Shown piece by piece: positions 10,108 through 21,336 of a DNA stretch of 64,000 bases. The position numbers were made by a program, and so were the translations under genes. Location: the NCBI GenBank assembly GCA_021399435.1, contig JAJTUP010000034.1, forward strand, positions 62,001 to 126,000. Direction: 5' to 3'. The first letter of the stretch is position 1, and every line of letters starts with the position of its first letter. The DNA is from Diaporthe sp. PMI_573. Lineage: Eukaryota; Ascomycota; Sordariomycetes; Diaporthales; Diaporthaceae. The notes under the pieces were generated by a model, which was not told the origin of the DNA, did not search any database, and worked only from the letters and a program-made list of their open reading frames with translations.

Positions 10108-13100
10108 CCCAGAACACGCGGTGCCCCCTCAGTGCCCCCTCAAGCACCCACCCCCCCCCCGCCGGAAAGATGTCGTAGAGATGTGCGCCTCGTGGGTTCC
10201 AGCATTCTAGAATTTGCCCAGGCTCTGGGGTTGAGGCAGTTGTCTCTTCATTTCTCGGTATCCCACTCGGCCCAGCCACTGTGGGGCAACAGCTTCGCAT
10301 TGCCGTGTACTCGTGGTTTATTATACTGTGTATTAGATGGCGTGGCCATGCCCCATATCCCAAAGGACTGTGGTGACGGTCCCCCCGGCGCATTACTTCC
10401 ATCCACCTTGCCAAGTCCTCGGGTCGTGATGGGAGGGAGCCAAACACAGCCGGGCGGATGACTCGAAAGCGCCGGCGCATACGGCCGAATGTCGTGAACA
10501 CCGACAATGATATCCTGACTTCCGCCGCGGCGTCTCGCCGCGGATATCATGGGCCCACCCGCCAGCTTCCCCTGCTTTGAAATCAGGCGCTTCCAGTCCC
10601 GCGGCGGGAGAAATATTTCTCTGTTTCGACTGACAAACGCGCGGGCGGAGGTTGCGGGCGGGGCCATAACTGAAACTTTTATTACCTATGGAGATGTCGG
10701 GTTGGATGCAGTAAAAGCCCCGAGATCTACAGATATACGAAGCCTAACATCCCCTCCCGCGGGCCCACTGCCAGTCTCTCAAAAGCGTACAATTTTGCTG
10801 CCGCGTACGTACACGTGCCTTGCAGCATGAATGCGCAAATGTGTAGATCCCGATCAAGTTCGGAATGACTTGCGCAGGTCAACAGAGCGCACGGGACGAG
10901 TACCCGCTTCAGCAAAGCTCCGCACTGCTCGTTTCAATGTGGAGGTCAGTTGGTCCTTTGGTTAAGAAAAAGCAATTTCAAGGCCATCACAACCGGCCGT
11001 GCAGTGCCTAGCTGCGCCAGCTGAGGCTCCGATGTGAATTCCCGAGTCGCCGTGCACTGAGCCTTGTTGCAACCTCAATCTCTGTACGCAGCAGGGCCGT
11101 GTTCTAGCCCGGCCTCCCTGTTCCACTTCCAAGGTTCGGAGCATTTTGGCTTCTGCCGATCGCGGGAACAGTGGGGCCCAACGAGGCATCGCGGACACGT
11201 TTCGGCATCGAGTCCCGTGGGCAATCACAATTGCACCGCATCTACTGCGTAACCACTCTGATTATGGGGTGTTGTGTGGTACGCAAACTGACAGAGAATA
11301 GCAGCGCTCCCTTACACAACCTGCTCCCGGTCAGTGATGATCTTACCAATATCAAGACGAGCACGACAGGCCCATACTGGCGCGTGTCTTTTCCAGGCCG
11401 GCTGGCCGGGCGGGCAGGCAGGCAGGCAGACTGATAGGCTGACAGGGCTTCAAAACCCCCCACGTCCCGGAACTTTTGGTGCTGAGCAACAGACTTGCCA
11501 GGCCTGCCTGGCCTGCAATGGTACTGTGGCAGTCGAATAAAATCTGCAGGCCATGTCATTGGCGACTTGGGGTTAGCCACAATTGCAGCCAGTGGCGTTC
11601 TGCAAGATCCGTCGACCAAGATCCAAAATGGAAAGACGATCTGCCCATCCCGTTGATCTTAACTCCAAGTAACCCTAGCCAGCTGCCACGCGAACCAAAT
11701 GTTCCCGTCAGCCACGGGCGGCCGAAGCGACACTGCAAGTTGTCCCAGCAGCCCAAGGCATGTTGGCTGCTATTCGAGAACTGGCAGAAAATAGCCTCTG
11801 CCGACGCTACAGGGGTTCCTTTGGGGAAGTGAAACTCGGAGGGAAGAAGTGCCAGCTTGGGACCCTTGAGATGGATGCAAGAATAGAATTCGAGCTGCTG
11901 TTGGTGCAGAACAACCCCCCCAATATGTGAATAGTGACTATTGGGAAGGGGGGATCGAAATGGGTTTGATTGGACTGATATTGGCTTGAAACAGCCAACC
12001 CGTCACCGACTCGAATGAAGATGTTTGAATCGATCCGGCCTGATCCCCCCCCTCCCAACCTGCCAGCCCTTGCGATGGGCTAGCATCTGGAAGCGAGGTC
12101 AGACTCGATGGATAAGACAAGGGACTCAATTGGCTAAACCCCATCGCCACGCGAATCATGGTCGCCATCTCTGCAGGAACTTTGGTCAAATTGCGGCCCT
12201 TCTGCTTCTGGGTAATGGTTCATCTGGCGTCTCCTCCCCCCCCCCCCGCAGAGTTGTTTAAAAAAATGTTTGGTCACGAGCCATCTTGAGAATGCTGCAG
12301 CGCAGGACGCCGAAAAGTTTAGCAGCGACTTGAGCAAGTGCATGAATCGGGCTGGTGCTAAAACGTCAAGTGTGGTATCACGAGGTTTCCTCCCCCACAC
12401 GGCGCTCGGCCTGGAGCTAACATGGCAGCATGGCTACCATAGTCCAACGGCCGGCCCTTGGCGGGAAAGCTAGACCATGGCTGGTCTGCCTGAACAGCCC
12501 TTGTTACTAGTGTAGCGAAGGGCATGCCAGACGAGCCGTGGCCTGCGCTACCGCCTGACATTGGTTCGGAGCAGCATCCGACGTTGCGCCTGTGCTCTGG
12601 AGGGCAGACTCGGCAGCCGGAGGATCACAGCAAAAATCCAAAGACATTTAGGGGTCTTGCTCCCAGCAATGCTCGATTGAGTGCCCGGGTAAAACATGTA
12701 CTGCAGCTAAGGCGTGGCATGGCATGCAATGCAATGCACTTGTAGATACGTGGTTGCTCCACCGAAGCGTGCTGCAGGTCGGCTGGTCGGGCGCTGTTGG
12801 TGTTGGCCGTGGCCAATCCCCACAAAGGCGTCACTCTCTCTCCCACAGCTCCCACAGATGCGTCCCCAGGCTGGGGCACCGGGGAACGCACAGCCTATCA
12901 GAAATGGCCTCGTCAGCGGCGTGGCCTTGCACCCGAGATGCGCCGTTGATGCTTTGAGGAGGCCTGACTGGCTGCTGGAGGATGATTTGATCGCCCGGGA
13001 TCAGGACTCTTTGGGCTTAGCCCGACCCCCGTCCACCGTTACGGCGATCTTGCTCTTAGCTCTCGCCTGGCAGGTATGACATAGTGGGCTAATGGGCATT

Positions 13101-14576
13101 CGCGCGTCCGTTCGGGAAAAGATTGGCGGCCGGGTCGATGCGACGTGTCTCTCGACGGAGATGTATCTCGAACTGGCCGTTCCTCGACGAGCAGGTACGT
13201 ATTGTGTAGAGGGTTCTTGCAATTGGCAACCAAGAATGTATCATGGCATGCCTAGTAGGTTTGATGAGTCCGAGGGGTCTGACGTCTGATCTCTGGTGCC
13301 CGGGAAGAAAACCCTGCCTGGGGTGGCTTTGGAAGGGCTGGCCAAGGACGGATCCCCTGGATCCTGAGGGCGGGTTCCAGGGTTTCCCGCGGCCGCGGTG
13401 GGATTGAGCGAGGGTCAAGCGTCATGGTAGAAACCTTGCTGGTTGTTTGCGACGGGAGCGGAAGCGGAAGCGGCTCAGCTGCGCGGCTGGACAATCTATC
13501 AAGGTTGCGAAGGGCAGGGCGGGGCCAAGCTGGCAGGTCAGAGGACAAAGGACTCGCTATAGATAGAGTTGGCCGTCGGTGATGTTTCCAGAATGCGGGT
13601 GGCTGTGAGGTTTGAGATAGGGAGGCCAAGATGCGTGAGCGCTCGCTCTGTGTCTGTGGCTCTCCTGCTCTTTCCTGCCTTGCCTTCCGTGCGGTGGCAT
13701 GGTCAGGCTGTCAGGATGGTCTGGCCGGGCCTAGGTCCTGTACTGGAGGCTGAGAGGGGCAGGTGCCCCCCCCCCCAGGCGCCCCCCAGCACGACCAGCG
13801 ACTTCCCGTGGGCTGCTGCGTGGCTGCGGTGATGTGATGCCAATTCTGGAGAGCAGCTGGCTAGCCGCACGTTCCTCGTGTTGCGTTGCTTCTTGCCCTG
13901 CTTGGCCCCACTTGCCATCGCAGCCGCCCTCAGTGCCCAGATCGGGAGCCATTCCCTTTCCAAGGTCCCTTTCCAAGGTTCGAGTTTGCCCTCGATCACG
14001 CCTCCTGAGTTCCTTTGTGCCCTGTCCCCGCCGCCCGGAAACCTTGAACACGGGCCAAGGAAGCGTACGATCGTCTATGTCGCAGGCCAGATACTATGCG
14101 CTACACAGTAAATGGTGGTGCTTGGAGGTCTCAGGGGGGACCTAGGTACAGCCAGGGCTCTGCTGAGCTACAATCAATCAATTGGATGCGGGTGGTTGCT
14201 GCCCGTATTGAGTAGAAGCAGTTGAATAGAAGCAAAAAGCTACCTAGGTACCTGGTACCTGGGTACTTTCAACCGGACCCCCTAGCCCGCCCACCACCAG
14301 TCGAGCGGGTCAAAATCCTCAACAAGGGGTTTGACGATGTCTCCCCGCTTTGGGCTGCTTCTGCTTGCTTATTTTATTAGATCGATGGGTCTGTCTGACC
14401 TTGTTTTCTCGTTTCTGCTTGCTTCTCAAGTACTGTTGTTTACACAGTCGCCGTTGCTGTCTGTTTCGGCACGCTAGGCCAGTTCGAGTGACTTACATGT
14501 AGACTATGAACGGCCAGCCAGACCAGGTCACCAGGCCCCCTTCGTGCGGCATGGCATGGTGTGGTGTCGTGCGGGT

Positions 14577-14740
14577 TGTGGTGTGGTGTGGTGTGGTGTG
14601 GCCGCGCCTGGTTTGACGGTGACTGGCCAATTAAGCACATGGCTTCTATGCCTGTTTCCCGTTTCCCGTTTCCCGTTTCCTGTTCCTGGGCCTGTTCCTG
14701 TTTCTGGGCCTGCCCGACTGCCCGACTGCCCGACTGACGA
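14577..14740. repeat. Cluster of short tandem repeats
   Basis: Three adjacent simple repeats: GTGGT units at about 14577-14600, GTTTCCC units at about 14654-14681, and TGCCCGAC units at about 14711-14737. Each has three or more near-perfect copies. They lie in the gene desert and are probably replication-slippage tracts. Confidence 0.7.
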
Positions 14741-15318
14741 GGCGAGTGAGGCATGGAGAGCCCGTGCCAGTAACGTCTGTACTTGATTTCAATCGCATTC
14801 CCTGTCGCCCTCCGTACCGCACACGGCTTTCAAGGACTAGACTTCTTTCAACAACCAAGCCCATTCCAGCTTTTTCCCAGCAGGCTATCCGGCCAGGGGT
14901 TTCCCCCCCCCTTCCCTTTGTGATCTGCCATCTGCGACACCCAATTCATCAGCAGCGCATGCAGCCTGCAGTAAGCTTTCCCAGGTACAAAATCGTCATT
15001 CACGTCACAGTCCCCCGTCACCGAATCCAGGGAACCCTCTGCCAACAACAAAAAGGCAAAAGGGGTCCTCGGTCGGTGGTCAATGGCAGCTTGAATGCCT
15101 CTACCGTAGAGTACGCAGCATTGACCAGTAGCACGGCGCCAGCCCGTCCCATTTCGCACAATCAATCACGAGGGAGCAAAGAGACGTGCCGCCGTGGTAC
15201 CTGCATATTCAAGGTTCACAGGCCGTATCCTGCGTATCACACCCAGGTACACAGTAGGCCAGGTCGAGCCTCCCTGCCTCCCTGGGCCCGTCGCCACTCG
15301 CCGCGCACCTGGGGTCAC

Positions 15319-15353
15319 AGTCCCAAGTCCCAAGTCCCAAGTCCCAAGTCCCC
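15319..15353. repeat. AGTCCCA heptamer repeat
   Basis: Five consecutive 7-nt units (AGTCCCA, the last AGTCCCC), followed by degenerate copies up to about 15385. It is located about 500 bp upstream of the start codon at 15866. Confidence 0.75.
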
Positions 15354-15419
15354 AGGTCCCAAAGTCTTCAAGTCCCCAAGTCCCCGTCCTGCTACGAGGT
15401 TCAGCGCGGCGCAGCTCGT

Positions 15420-15545
15420 CTCGCCGCACCTCTCTCTCTCTCACGCATAATTCATCCTCTTCCAACCTTCTTTTCCCTTTTTTTCTCCTTTTACCCTCAC
15501 CATCAACTCGCACTCACTCGCACACGCAACCCTCGCTCGTCTGAC
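15420..15545 (+). promoter_or_regulatory. Pyrimidine-rich leader/promoter tract
   Basis: A strongly C/T-rich stretch, including a CTCTCTCTCT run and a poly-T/C block, 320-450 bp upstream of the ATG at 15866. Filamentous-fungal core promoters often carry CT-rich tracts just upstream of transcription starts. Assignment to the downstream gene is by position and orientation. Confidence 0.35.
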
Positions 15546-15865
15546 ACGCCCAGACTCATTTCTGCGCCCGAGTACTTCAGCACACCCTTGGGTCATACCT
15601 ACCCACGACAATCTTAGCACACACCCCCCCCCCCCAATTCTTGCGAAACAAACCCAATCCAACACTCCTATGCCGGGCCCACCCTGCCGATGACCCAGAT
15701 CTACCGTTACCAGCATATTCTCCGACCAGAATGACTTCGCTTCTGCCCTCCAGCATATTGCACCATCCAGCCCACCACCCAGCGCAGCGCTTTGTTTCGT
15801 TCTAGCCCGCACCCACCCATCAATCACATCTCGCCAGAGCGGCCGGAGGCCCGACCAGGGGAGCA

Positions 15866-18304
15866 ATGGCCCTCTGGCCCTTCCGTCGGCGGAGCCGCAG
15901 AAAGAGGCCCCGTAGTGGGAACCAGTCTGAGGGCGAAGGTGCTTCAAGGGGCACACCAGAGGACCAGGTCCGTGCCCGCAGCAGGAGGAAAACCGAGCCT
16001 GTCAACCCCGGCGCGTCGGAACCCCTGCCGACCGCCCCGATCCCAATCAAGAGACAACCAAACAAGCTACACCGTCGAGAACGCACCTACAGCTTCGAGG
16101 AAGGCAGGGACGATGACCTGGTGGTCCACCGGCAGAGACCCAGTCGGAGGACAGGGGCAAGGGTGTCCTCCCAGGGTCCAGTGGGCCCCCGCGTCCACTC
16201 TCGTTCAAAAGAGACGGGCGTCCTCAACCCGACCGACTCCTCTGTCTTCAACTCTGACAACTTCCCAAGGATGCCCACCCTACACAACAAACGGAATGGC
16301 GAGCACCTGCCGCACAAAAAGTCGAGCAAGCGGAGGAAGGCAGACCATGCTCGCGAGCGGGAGATCAAGGCATTGGCCAGCTTCGAGCCAATGCGACCGG
16401 CAGCAGAGCCATGGCAGTCAGGCCGCCCCATGAAGCGGGATAGCAGGCGGGTCAAGACCGGGCTCGGACTTGGTTTCCGGCGGTCTTGGGAGAAGGAACA
16501 CCCGACCTCCGACATATCGTTGCCCATGCCTGGGAGCATCCACTCCAGCCTGTCCTCTGATTCAGAGCAGGTCTCATTCAAGGTCTCGGCCCTGGAGGCA
16601 CTGGCGCCCCGACCAACCTTGAAGTACGCCGTATACCCTAGGTATGGCACACCACCAACCGCATCTGGTCGCCACCTGTCAGTCAAGAACAAACTCTCTG
16701 AGAAGGAGCCAATCCCCGAGGCCACCCTGAAGGCACACAAGCGAATCGATGACCTCGCCGACGATCTCACCGCGAGTGACCTGAGAGAGTTGATGGAGCG
16801 CGACGAGCGCAGGAGAGCAAAGAAGCGGGAACGAGAACAAGAGAGGATGGAACGGAGACTGGCCAGAAGGGCCGAGAAGGAACGGGCAGCTAAGCAGGAA
16901 GGGAGGCAGTCACCCCCCAACATGGAAAGAGGCGTGCTCGGTCGAGAATCGGTCGGTCTAGGTATCGGTCCAGAGTCCGCCGTCGTGACATCCTCGAAGA
17001 AGAGAAAGTCACCGAGTCCCACAGCCAAGGCGCTGGGCAAGCGTCCTGCCGCGGACATGGAGGAGGACGATCACGACAGCGATGCCGGCGCCGGCAATGG
17101 ACCTCTCGACCACTTCCACAGGACCGACAGCGTGCCGCTGGATCGGGTCTCCGTGGTCAACGATTCGGAGCAGCTCGAGGGACCCCGACCAGAACGGACC
17201 GAGAGCCCGAGGAAGAAGATTGCTCTGATGAAGAGGATATCTAGGTCAAAGTCTCCTCACCCATCTGAGCCTGCCAAGACCGATGTGTCAGACTCGCTCA
17301 GGAAGGTCTCCGAAGGAAGCTCTGGTCCAGCCAGACCTCGGCGGTCGTGGACAAATCTGTTCAGATGGGGTAGCAGGTCGAAGCGCAACTCTGGCCCGTC
17401 CTCGTTTTCCAACACTTCCCGGGACTCGATGTCGGCGAACCATGTACCGGCCCCTCCTATCTCGGCAGCCTTGACACGCAAGCTTAGCAGCAACGTGCCC
17501 AAGAGGACAATGTCTCGCTTCCGCGAGGACCTGCCAGAGCTGCCTCTGTCCCCACCGCACTCGCCCGACGCCGAGCCTCTGCCGCCTGCAATCATCGAAC
17601 AGGACTCCCCCGAACTTGAAGCAAACCCGCGTCTCGAGGAGACATTACCGAAGCGGCGAGACACCCCAATGTCACCGGAAGAAGGTGTCCTGGGAAGCGT
17701 CCCGCCCAGTGTCTCGACATCGGTTGACCCGTCCCCCGAACCACAAGCCATGTCGTTGAATTCAGTGGATTCTGAAGGCGCATGGTTTGGAAAGAGAATG
17801 ACGCCCCGCCGATCGATCCCCACGCCAGTCTCGCCACCTCGCTTTGAGCACCACCGGACATCGTCCATGAGCTCCGATGGCTCGTCACATCACGATCCGG
17901 ACCTTCCAACTCAGGAGATACCGGATGAATCGGCGGCTTATGTTGAGGATGACGAGTACCTCGATCGGTTTGCAAACCACCGGAGCTCGGACTCCCATGC
18001 GACGCCCGCCCGCCCCTCTTCAGACTACCTTGATGACCCTCGATGGGGCACTGTCGGGGGTCAACAACCCAAAGTAGTTGCTGCTGGAGACTTTGTGAAG
18101 AGTCGCGAGGGATTACTCAACACCTTTTCTGATGCGGACGATGCCAGCGACCTGAGTGACGATGACATAGAGATCAACAACGAGGACAGTGAGAATGGTC
18201 TGAAGCGAGCAACGAGCATTACCCGACAGAAGGGAAATGCGAAGTTGCTCCAGATCACACCGCGAAACTCCGAGGACGCCCGGAGGAGAGTCTCGGCCAG
18301 CTAA
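15866..18304 (+). CDS. Large disordered Ser/Arg/Pro-rich fungal protein
   Basis: Single exon of 812 aa with no recognised catalytic domain. The start MALWPFRRRSRRKR is a basic N terminus followed by largely disordered, Ser-, Pro-, Arg- and Glu-rich sequence. A charged helical block near residues 290-350 (DLRELMERDERRRAKKRERE) probably forms a coiled coil. RSWTNLFRWGSR around residue 495 is a conserved-looking basic/aromatic patch. The C-terminal 80 residues are acidic then basic (DASDLSDDDIEINNEDSENG). Many SP/RTxS motifs suggest phosphorylation. No signal peptide or membrane segment. Similar proteins in ascomycetes are often labelled hypothetical or 'cell wall proline rich', a label the lack of a signal peptide argues against. 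A 6.7-kb desert precedes it. Confidence 0.8.
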   Translation: MALWPFRRRSRRKRPRSGNQSEGEGASRGTPEDQVRARSRRKTEPVNPGASEPLPTAPIPIKRQPNKLHRRERTYSFEEGRDDDLVVHRQRPSRRTGARVSSQGPVGPRVHSRSKETGVLNPTDSSVFNSDNFPRMPTLHNKRNGEHLPHKKSSKRRKADHAREREIKALASFEPMRPAAEPWQSGRPMKRDSRRVKTGLGLGFRRSWEKEHPTSDISLPMPGSIHSSLSSDSEQVSFKVSALEALAPRPTLKYAVYPRYGTPPTASGRHLSVKNKLSEKEPIPEATLKAHKRIDDLADDLTASDLRELMERDERRRAKKREREQERMERRLARRAEKERAAKQEGRQSPPNMERGVLGRESVGLGIGPESAVVTSSKKRKSPSPTAKALGKRPAADMEEDDHDSDAGAGNGPLDHFHRTDSVPLDRVSVVNDSEQLEGPRPERTESPRKKIALMKRISRSKSPHPSEPAKTDVSDSLRKVSEGSSGPARPRRSWTNLFRWGSRSKRNSGPSSFSNTSRDSMSANHVPAPPISAALTRKLSSNVPKRTMSRFREDLPELPLSPPHSPDAEPLPPAIIEQDSPELEANPRLEETLPKRRDTPMSPEEGVLGSVPPSVSTSVDPSPEPQAMSLNSVDSEGAWFGKRMTPRRSIPTPVSPPRFEHHRTSSMSSDGSSHHDPDLPTQEIPDESAAYVEDDEYLDRFANHRSSDSHATPARPSSDYLDDPRWGTVGGQQPKVVAAGDFVKSREGLLNTFSDADDASDLSDDDIEINNEDSENGLKRATSITRQKGNAKLLQITPRNSEDARRRVSAS

Positions 18305-19902
18305 CTTTAAGCAGAGCTTAGCAGCGTGTGAGAGACAGAGACGGGGGGCCTCAATCATGGAGCTCGACCTACGCACGCGAAGATGCCCGCCACCCTCATT
18401 TAAATTTCCTTGAAATTTCCAACAACCACAGTCTCGACGACATTTCCTTACATCTATCAGCACCGACCTTTATTCGCTCCTTCAAATTTCCTACGTTTGT
18501 CAACGAAATCGATCAAACCACAAAAACAGTTCAAAAGCGAAAACACACTGGCATCTCGCGGATCTGTCTCCCCGTCAACAGGTCTACCTCGTCTCTCGTC
18601 ACTCGTCACTCGTCACTCGAATCTCTCTCTGCTTTGACTGCTCTGATCTTATGGCCACCTCTGCCAGCATGGCAAAATCTTAAACCCAACGTATTCTAGC
18701 AAAGGGCGGTGCCCCAGAAGGCACGACGGTTTCCATTCTACATTTCACTACTACAACATGACACATTTTCTCACAGGATACCCTTGACGCGTTTTGGTTT
18801 TGTTCCACTGGGGATGGAAAAGCAAGGATGGGCAAGACGGGGCGTTTCGGGAACAAAGCCTCTGAGAGCGCGTTGAGCTTTTTATATTGGCGTGTACATA
18901 GATTACTACCGTAACGTCGATTGACGTGGGCGTTGATATCCCATCAAATACCCCCTTATCTTTCCGACTTAAATGCGCTCCCGTTCAATCGTTTCATCAC
19001 CGTATGACGGGGTGCATGTGAACGGGTTTCGAACCGGCGAAAGGGGAATGTGTCAAAGGACGAAAAGAAGAAAAACTAGCGAGGTGCTACCGTCGCTGCC
19101 ACAGGCAAAAATGAGAAAATTGAGAACTTCCTGGACAGCAGTAGTGAGGCTGTCGTGTTCAGACGGTGGCGCCGCCCCACAAGGAGAGACAGGACACGAC
19201 ATTGTGCAGTTCGTAAAGGGACGCGAGGTACGACCTTGGCCGGCCGGGTGGGCTGGACAGATGTCACCACAATGTGTGACTTTGCCCTTGTCCGACTGGG
19301 GCTAATAATGACGGTGGAGACTACGTTGTTCTTATATCTCTCACGTTGACAGGCGGGAGCCAATTTAGTGGCCCGTTGTCCCTTTTGAGAGAGCCATAGG
19401 GATGGATCCTAGGAGAACCATGCGTTGTGCTCCGTGGCAGACAGGGTCGTAGATAGCAACACAAACCCTCAGTGCGAGGCCGTTCAAGGTGCTTATATAC
19501 CTACGTGTGGAAATCGTGTGAGAGATTTGATGTACTTAGGATCGCCTGCAGTCTCGTACATAAGATAGCGTTCTGGTCTGTGTGATGCTTGTTCAGACTA
19601 TTATTCTGGACGAAGAGTTGGTGCCGCCACGGAGCACTGATATCGATAGATGAGTGATCGGTGATGGGTGCCGGCACTGCAGCCCTGCTGGGCCGCGGCA
19701 GTCGGCAGTCGGCGGGCAGGCGAGGATCGCGTCATCCCGGGCTGTGCTTGGGAGCTCTGGGACAAGCAGCAGGCCTTGACAAATCAAGCGGCTTACATCA
19801 TTGAGACTTTTCCAGAAGGCAGATTTTCTGATAGCGCCAGTGAAGGGGAAAGGCGTAGCAAAACACCTCCCCCACCCCCCGTCCCTCCCGGCCGCGATAC
19901 AA
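18305..19902. other. Intergenic region
   Basis: No supportable gene. It should hold the 3' UTR of the 812-residue protein and the promoter of the thioredoxin gene. Short open frames on both strands have no family resemblance. A palindrome-like GGTTTCGAACCGG near 19024 has no tRNA around it. Confidence 0.5.
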
Positions 19903-20662
19903 ATGCCTGCTGCAAAGCAATTCCTACGACCGCTTCTCAACATTGCGACACGCACATCCGTCTCCAGCACACCTCTGTCCACATCTGCACGAATCACTTT
20001 CGCGAGATCATTCCACTCCACACCACCCAAGATGACTGTCCACAACATTGAGACGTGAGTTGTCTCCGCGTTGCCCCGCCCCGGCCCCCCCCCAGCAAGC
20101 AAAAGCAAGCAGCCGCCGATTGCCATGCGCGCGCCGCACGTCCGGCAGCTGCAATTAACTGCCGACCCGGGTGCCCACGATACTGACAGTGTCTCCCAGC
20201 ATCGATGGCTTCAAGGAGACCATCGCCAAGAACCCCGTCGTCGTCGTCGACTGGTTCGCGACGTGGTGCGGGCCCTGCAAGCTGATCGCTCCCCAGATCG
20301 CCAAGTGAGCAAAACCTCTTTCTCTGCCACATCTCAGCCGGTGATCACAAGTCCCGGTCGGGTCACGCAATGCACAGCAAACACACGCGCGGCATCGGCA
20401 GCTCGCTGACCCTTGACTCGACAACAGGTGGTCCCAGTCCATCCCGTCGATCCACTTCGCCAAGGTCGACGTCGACGCGCTGCCCGACCTCGCGCAGGAG
20501 TACAGCGTCCGCGCCATGCCCACCTTCCACATCTTCAAGGACGGCGAGAAGGTCGACGAGTACGTCAGCGCCAACCCGCCCGCCCTGCTCAAGGTCATCG
20601 AGAAGTGGAAGCCCGCCGAGGAGGGCGAGGCCACCAAGGAGGAGGAGACCAAGGCCGAGTAA
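19903..20662 (+). CDS. Thioredoxin, probable mitochondrial/cytosolic isoforms
   Basis: Small protein disulfide reductase. Three exons: 19903-20054, 20200-20304 and 20428-20662, with introns of 145 and 123 nt. The thioredoxin fold carries the active site WCGPC (segment [20 protein letters not shown]), the MPTF cis-proline loop and a C-terminal Glu/Lys-rich tail. Starting at the ATG at 20032 (MTVHNIE) gives a normal cytosolic thioredoxin of 120 aa. The same exon is open upstream to an ATG at 19903, adding 43 residues rich in Arg, Ser and Thr with no acidic residue (start [18 protein letters not shown], ending RSFHSTPPK), a textbook mitochondrial presequence. The long form would be 163 aa. Use of both starts is inference. 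Confidence 0.9.
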
Positions 20663-21336
20663 GGAAACTTCTCTCCCGTCTCCGTACCCGCGCCACCACC
20701 TAGCTATGTCGCGCGGTCCCTGAGCAAGAAAATCGGTTCTACAACAGGGGAAATGGCAGCAGTAGCAGCAGCAGCCACTTGTGACGATGTGCGAGCAGTT
20801 GGAATTTGGGGGAATTACGATAGCGCATCTTGAGGGGTTTCACCGGGGTATGACTCGGGGCCGGATCGAGGCTGCTACTCTATATCCCGAGAATATAAAT
20901 TGCATCTTGAAGCCTCATATCGGCCTTTTAGTCTTGATTCATCGTGTTCGTTGATTCTGGCGCGTGTATCAATCAGCCTGCATAATTACGTGCTTGTGAC
21001 GCGGGCCGCTTCTATTTCTCCAATTCGAAGCTGTCATCGCGGGGTTGCCCAAGTCCCCGGTTTCGCAAGCAGCGGGGTACGTACAACACTGAGGGTTATA
21101 CCCTGATTTCGAACCCCTGCTACTCATTTCGATCTTTGAGGCGAACTTGAATATCCGGGGATACAGAGCAAATTTGTGCATCTTTCAGACGACCGTCGTC
21201 CAAATTCAAGCAGATATTATGCCGCTTTCCAATAAGCCACTGCCGTGTCTCTCCCCTGATATCCGGAGTCTTTAGTGCCTTCGCACTCGCTCGACTCACC
21301 GAAAAACTCACCATTCATTCCCAGCTTCCGAAGCCC
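20663..21336. other. Convergent intergenic region
   Basis: Between the stops of thioredoxin (plus) and the second monooxygenase (minus). It includes a short CAG/CAGCAG-rich patch near 20755-20775. No gene is seen; it should contain two 3' UTRs. Confidence 0.5.

Larger units (their letters stand above)
9179..15865. other. 6.7-kb gene desert with C-runs and short repeats
   Basis: No continuous conserved coding region is visible apart from a possible relic exon at 9929-10107. The region contains runs of 7 to 12 C on the plus strand (about 11917, 12034, 10151-10160, 12236-12247, 13766-13776, 14903-14911, 15624-15635) and several short-unit tandem repeats near 14577-15353. The right third probably includes the promoter and pyrimidine-rich leader of the gene at 15866. 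The rest could be promoter-distal regulatory DNA or a non-coding transcript; the sequence does not say which. Confidence 0.5.

Noticed and set aside
13255..13290. TTGATGAGTCCGAG resembling a hammerhead ribozyme core
   Set aside because: The required GAAA half of the core and a closing stem are absent.
19020..19042. GGTTTCGAACCGG, B-box-like palindrome
   Set aside because: Neither strand folds into a tRNA with plausible A box spacing.
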